A stretch of DNA of 64,000 nucleotides from Clostridium sp. LS (GTDB lineage: Bacteria; Bacillota; Clostridia; Clostridiales; Clostridiaceae). Positions 62,571 to 64,000 of this stretch are shown piece by piece. Numbering within the stretch: position 1 is the stretch's first letter; the number at the start of each line of letters is the position of its first letter. The notes under the pieces are model-generated. The model worked only from the letters and a program-made list of their open reading frames with translations. It had not been told where the DNA came from and made no database searches. The translations under genes and the position numbers were made by a program. Location: positions 62,001 through 126,000 of the forward strand of contig NZ_AUUU01000041.1 of assembly GCF_002760435.1 (NCBI RefSeq), written 5' to 3'.

Positions 62571-62850
62571 AACCACCTGCTAAGCGGGTGGTGGGCGGCT
62601 GGTTATACCGTTAAAAAGCCATGAGTATCCTAAAACAATGGTTCTACCACAAACTTTGTATTACTACTAAACTAATACTGGTAATACAAAACTAAAAGTT
62701 GTTATAAAACTTAAGTTTCATGACCTCATTTAAAATATGGAGTAACTAAACAATTAAAAAATCTATGGACAGTTTTAGTTAGAAAAACGCTTCTATATAT
62801 TTTTTAGGCTTACAGCCGCAGAGCAAGCCACCCGTTTGACGGGTGGTCCT
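62571..62850. mobile_element. Foldback element with IS200/IS605-like end hairpins, no transposase
   Basis: A nine-pair hairpin (ACCACCTGC-TAA-GCGGGTGGT, 62572-62592) and an eight-pair hairpin (CCACCCGT-TTG-ACGGGTGG, 62828-62846) lie about 240 bp apart. Adjacent segments GCGGCTG and CAGCCGC pair with each other, giving a long outer stem. A third hairpin (TTTGTATTAC / GTAATACAAA, near 62656-62692) is internal. Composition is more GC-rich than the surroundings. No transposase or TnpB frame is present. A non-autonomous palindrome-associated element, or a structured RNA, would fit. Confidence 0.5.
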
Positions 62851-63119
62851 GACTTTTCAAAGGAAACAAAAGTGCCACTCCCTACAGTTGCACTTAATAA
62901 CCCTTTTAGTTCGCATACTTTTATAGCTTTTGAGGCGATGCTTACATTTAAAAAGTCAGTAAGTTCACTATGGGGAGGTAACTTAGTTCCTGGAAGTATT
63001 GATCCGTTAAGAATATCTTCTTTCAGTTGATTTGCTAAAGAAAGATATAGTGGTTTATCAGCTCTGTCTACGACAGGATTCCAAGTCATAGGATAGTTTT
63101 TAAATGAATTTACCGGCAT
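62851..63119 (-). pseudogene. GntR/MocR-type regulator, truncated by the foldback element
   Basis: The gene starts at ATG 63119 (AGGAAAGGATG site) and encodes about 85 residues of a GntR-type winged helix: LYLSLANQLKEDILNGSILPG, TKLPPHSELTDFLNVS, CELKGLLSATVGSGTFVSFE. After this point the frame runs into the element's hairpin and stops at 62793 with 20 foreign residues. Family members continue for about 370 residues with an aminotransferase-like domain, which is missing. The remaining fragment may still bind DNA but cannot sense a ligand. Confidence 0.75.
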
Positions 63120-63195
63120 ATTAACACATCCTTTCCTATCACACAGTATGGAAGATGTGGCAAGAATTTTCCTGAAAAAATAAATGTAATAATGG

Positions 63196-64000
63196 CTATC
63201 GATACTCTAAATAATCTAAAAATCGCTTAACTGCAAGTGACGTACTTTTTTTATCTCTCAATGCCAATCCAATTTCTCGATAAGCAGGTACTTCTAATTC
63301 CTTTGTCACAATACGATAAGGAATACGTTGTAAAATAAGCTGTGGCAAAATACTAATGCCCAAACCGTTTTCTACCATAGACATAATGGCATAGTCATCC
63401 CATGTTGTAAACTGAATTTTAGGAGAAATGTTACATCGTTCAAATATCTCTGAAATCTCTGCCTTTGCACCTTTTTCCAACAGCATAAAAGGGTAATCAC
63501 ATAATGATTTGATTGGAAAGTATTCGCAATATACAAGTGGGTGGTTTTCAGGTAAAACCACAAGTAGTTTATCCTGTTCTAAAAAAATTGTTTCAAACTC
63601 TGGGAGTGTAGGAAGTCGAAGAAAGCCGCAATCTACGCGTCCTTCTAAAATCCAGCTTTCTATTTCCGTATAGTCGCCGAGTAACAACTCATAATCAATA
63701 TTAGGATAATCCTTTTGAAATTCTTTAATGATATTAGGTAGCCAATGAGTGGCTACGCTTGAAAATGTACCTATTCGAATAAGTCCTGATTGCAATCCGT
63801 TCAATTCTTCAACTTGCGTCTGTAACTTCTGATATTCATTACACATACTTTTAGCAAAAGGCAATAATTTTAAGCCATCGGAAGTTAATCGTACACCAGA
63901 GCGTCCACGTTCAAGAAGTGATACACCCCATTCTTTTTCTAAATCATTAATCATACGACTAATACCAGATTGAGAATAGTTTAATATCTCTGCTGCCTTT
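63196..64000 (-). CDS. LysR-family transcriptional regulator (start outside the window)
   Basis: The frame continues past the first ATG at 63954 up to the window edge (KAAEILNYSQSGISRMINDLE), so the N-terminal helix-turn-helix is only partly in view. The visible 268 residues include LLERGRSGVRLTSDG, the linker helix and the full effector domain (LIRIGTFSSVATHWLPNII, MVENGLGISILPQLI). It lies 76 bp upstream of the truncated GntR gene on the same strand. Target and ligand are unknown. Confidence 0.9.
   Translation of the reverse strand, partial: KAAEILNYSQSGISRMINDLEKEWGVSLLERGRSGVRLTSDGLKLLPFAKSMCNEYQKLQTQVEELNGLQSGLIRIGTFSSVATHWLPNIIKEFQKDYPNIDYELLLGDYTEIESWILEGRVDCGFLRLPTLPEFETIFLEQDKLLVVLPENHPLVYCEYFPIKSLCDYPFMLLEKGAKAEISEIFERCNISPKIQFTTWDDYAIMSMVENGLGISILPQLILQRIPYRIVTKELEVPAYREIGLALRDKKSTSLAVKRFLDYLEYR

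Noticed and set aside
1..64000. CRISPR array, rRNA or tRNA genes, prophage
   Set aside because: No regularly spaced direct repeats, no rRNA-like or cloverleaf sequence and no phage structural genes were found. The holin-family protein at 45561 is a YvlD-like chromosomal protein.

Overview
The window is very AT-rich, with long A/T-rich intergenic stretches, strong AGGAGG-type ribosome binding sites and compact oxygen-sensitive metabolism: an [FeFe] hydrogenase, a siroheme-type reductase, a DUF1858 protein and LarE. This suggests the chromosome of a cluster I Clostridium, most like the C. beijerinckii / C. saccharoperbutylacetonicum group. The taxonomy is inferred from gene content and composition, not from a marker gene. 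I saw no rRNA, tRNA, CRISPR array, complete IS element or prophage.

Region 1 (1-13.1 kb) is most of a Wzx/Wzy-type exopolysaccharide or capsule locus. It holds the tail of a Wzz-like chain-length protein, a BY-kinase, a PHP phosphatase, the initiating sugar transferase, UDP-glucose dehydrogenase, a PssD/PssE glycosyltransferase pair, four further glycosyltransferases, a hexapeptide acyltransferase, a polymerase-like membrane protein and a flippase. A strong terminator at 5.1 kb splits it into two transcription units. A MacB-like ABC exporter and a zinc-ribbon PrsW-like protease follow.

Region 2 (16.7-31 kb) is mixed chromosomal content: an orphan AnfO-like protein, a coiled-coil DUF2325-like protein, LarE, an orphan PTS IIB, a YjjG-type phosphatase, an MFS exporter, an LtaS-like enzyme, a TPR protein, and a complete five-gene branched-chain amino-acid ABC transporter (livJ-H-M-G-F) bounded by terminators.

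Region 3 (31-42 kb) has three compact units. A bactofilin pair with a DUF4004 MerR-like regulator is preceded by a duplicated 15-bp dyad, one copy inside the promoter spacer. A HEPN-MNT (HepT/MntA, type VII) toxin-antitoxin pair follows a ferritin-like protein. A redox group comprises DUF1858, a sulfite/nitrite reductase-like protein and a multidomain [FeFe] hydrogenase, with a CRP/FNR-type dyad placed at about -41.5 of the DUF1858 promoter. DUF47-PiT phosphate uptake and a CDF metal exporter close the region.

Region 4 (42-48.5 kb) carries assorted single genes (DUF2974 hydrolase, metallophosphoesterase, MBL-fold hydrolase, YvlD-like membrane protein, VOC protein, MalY/PatB-type lyase, DUF1648 protein).

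Region 5 (48.5-64 kb) is accessory and partly decayed. It holds a solitary 1583-residue PD-(D/E)xK-STAND NTPase (candidate anti-phage protein), a missed 58-residue Cys-rich gene, a radical SAM-NUDIX fusion, an AraC/GyrI-like gene broken by one in-frame stop, a Cys-rich unknown, a nitrilase, a decayed VOC gene, a divergent LysR/APC-permease pair with a clear operator, and a GntR/MocR-type gene cut off by a foldback element with IS200/IS605-like hairpin ends. A short dyad (ATTAGGCTAAY) recurs in four intergenic regions here.

The best candidates for something new are the solitary STAND nuclease, the bactofilin-DUF4004 control region, the radical SAM-NUDIX fusion and the recurring dyads.
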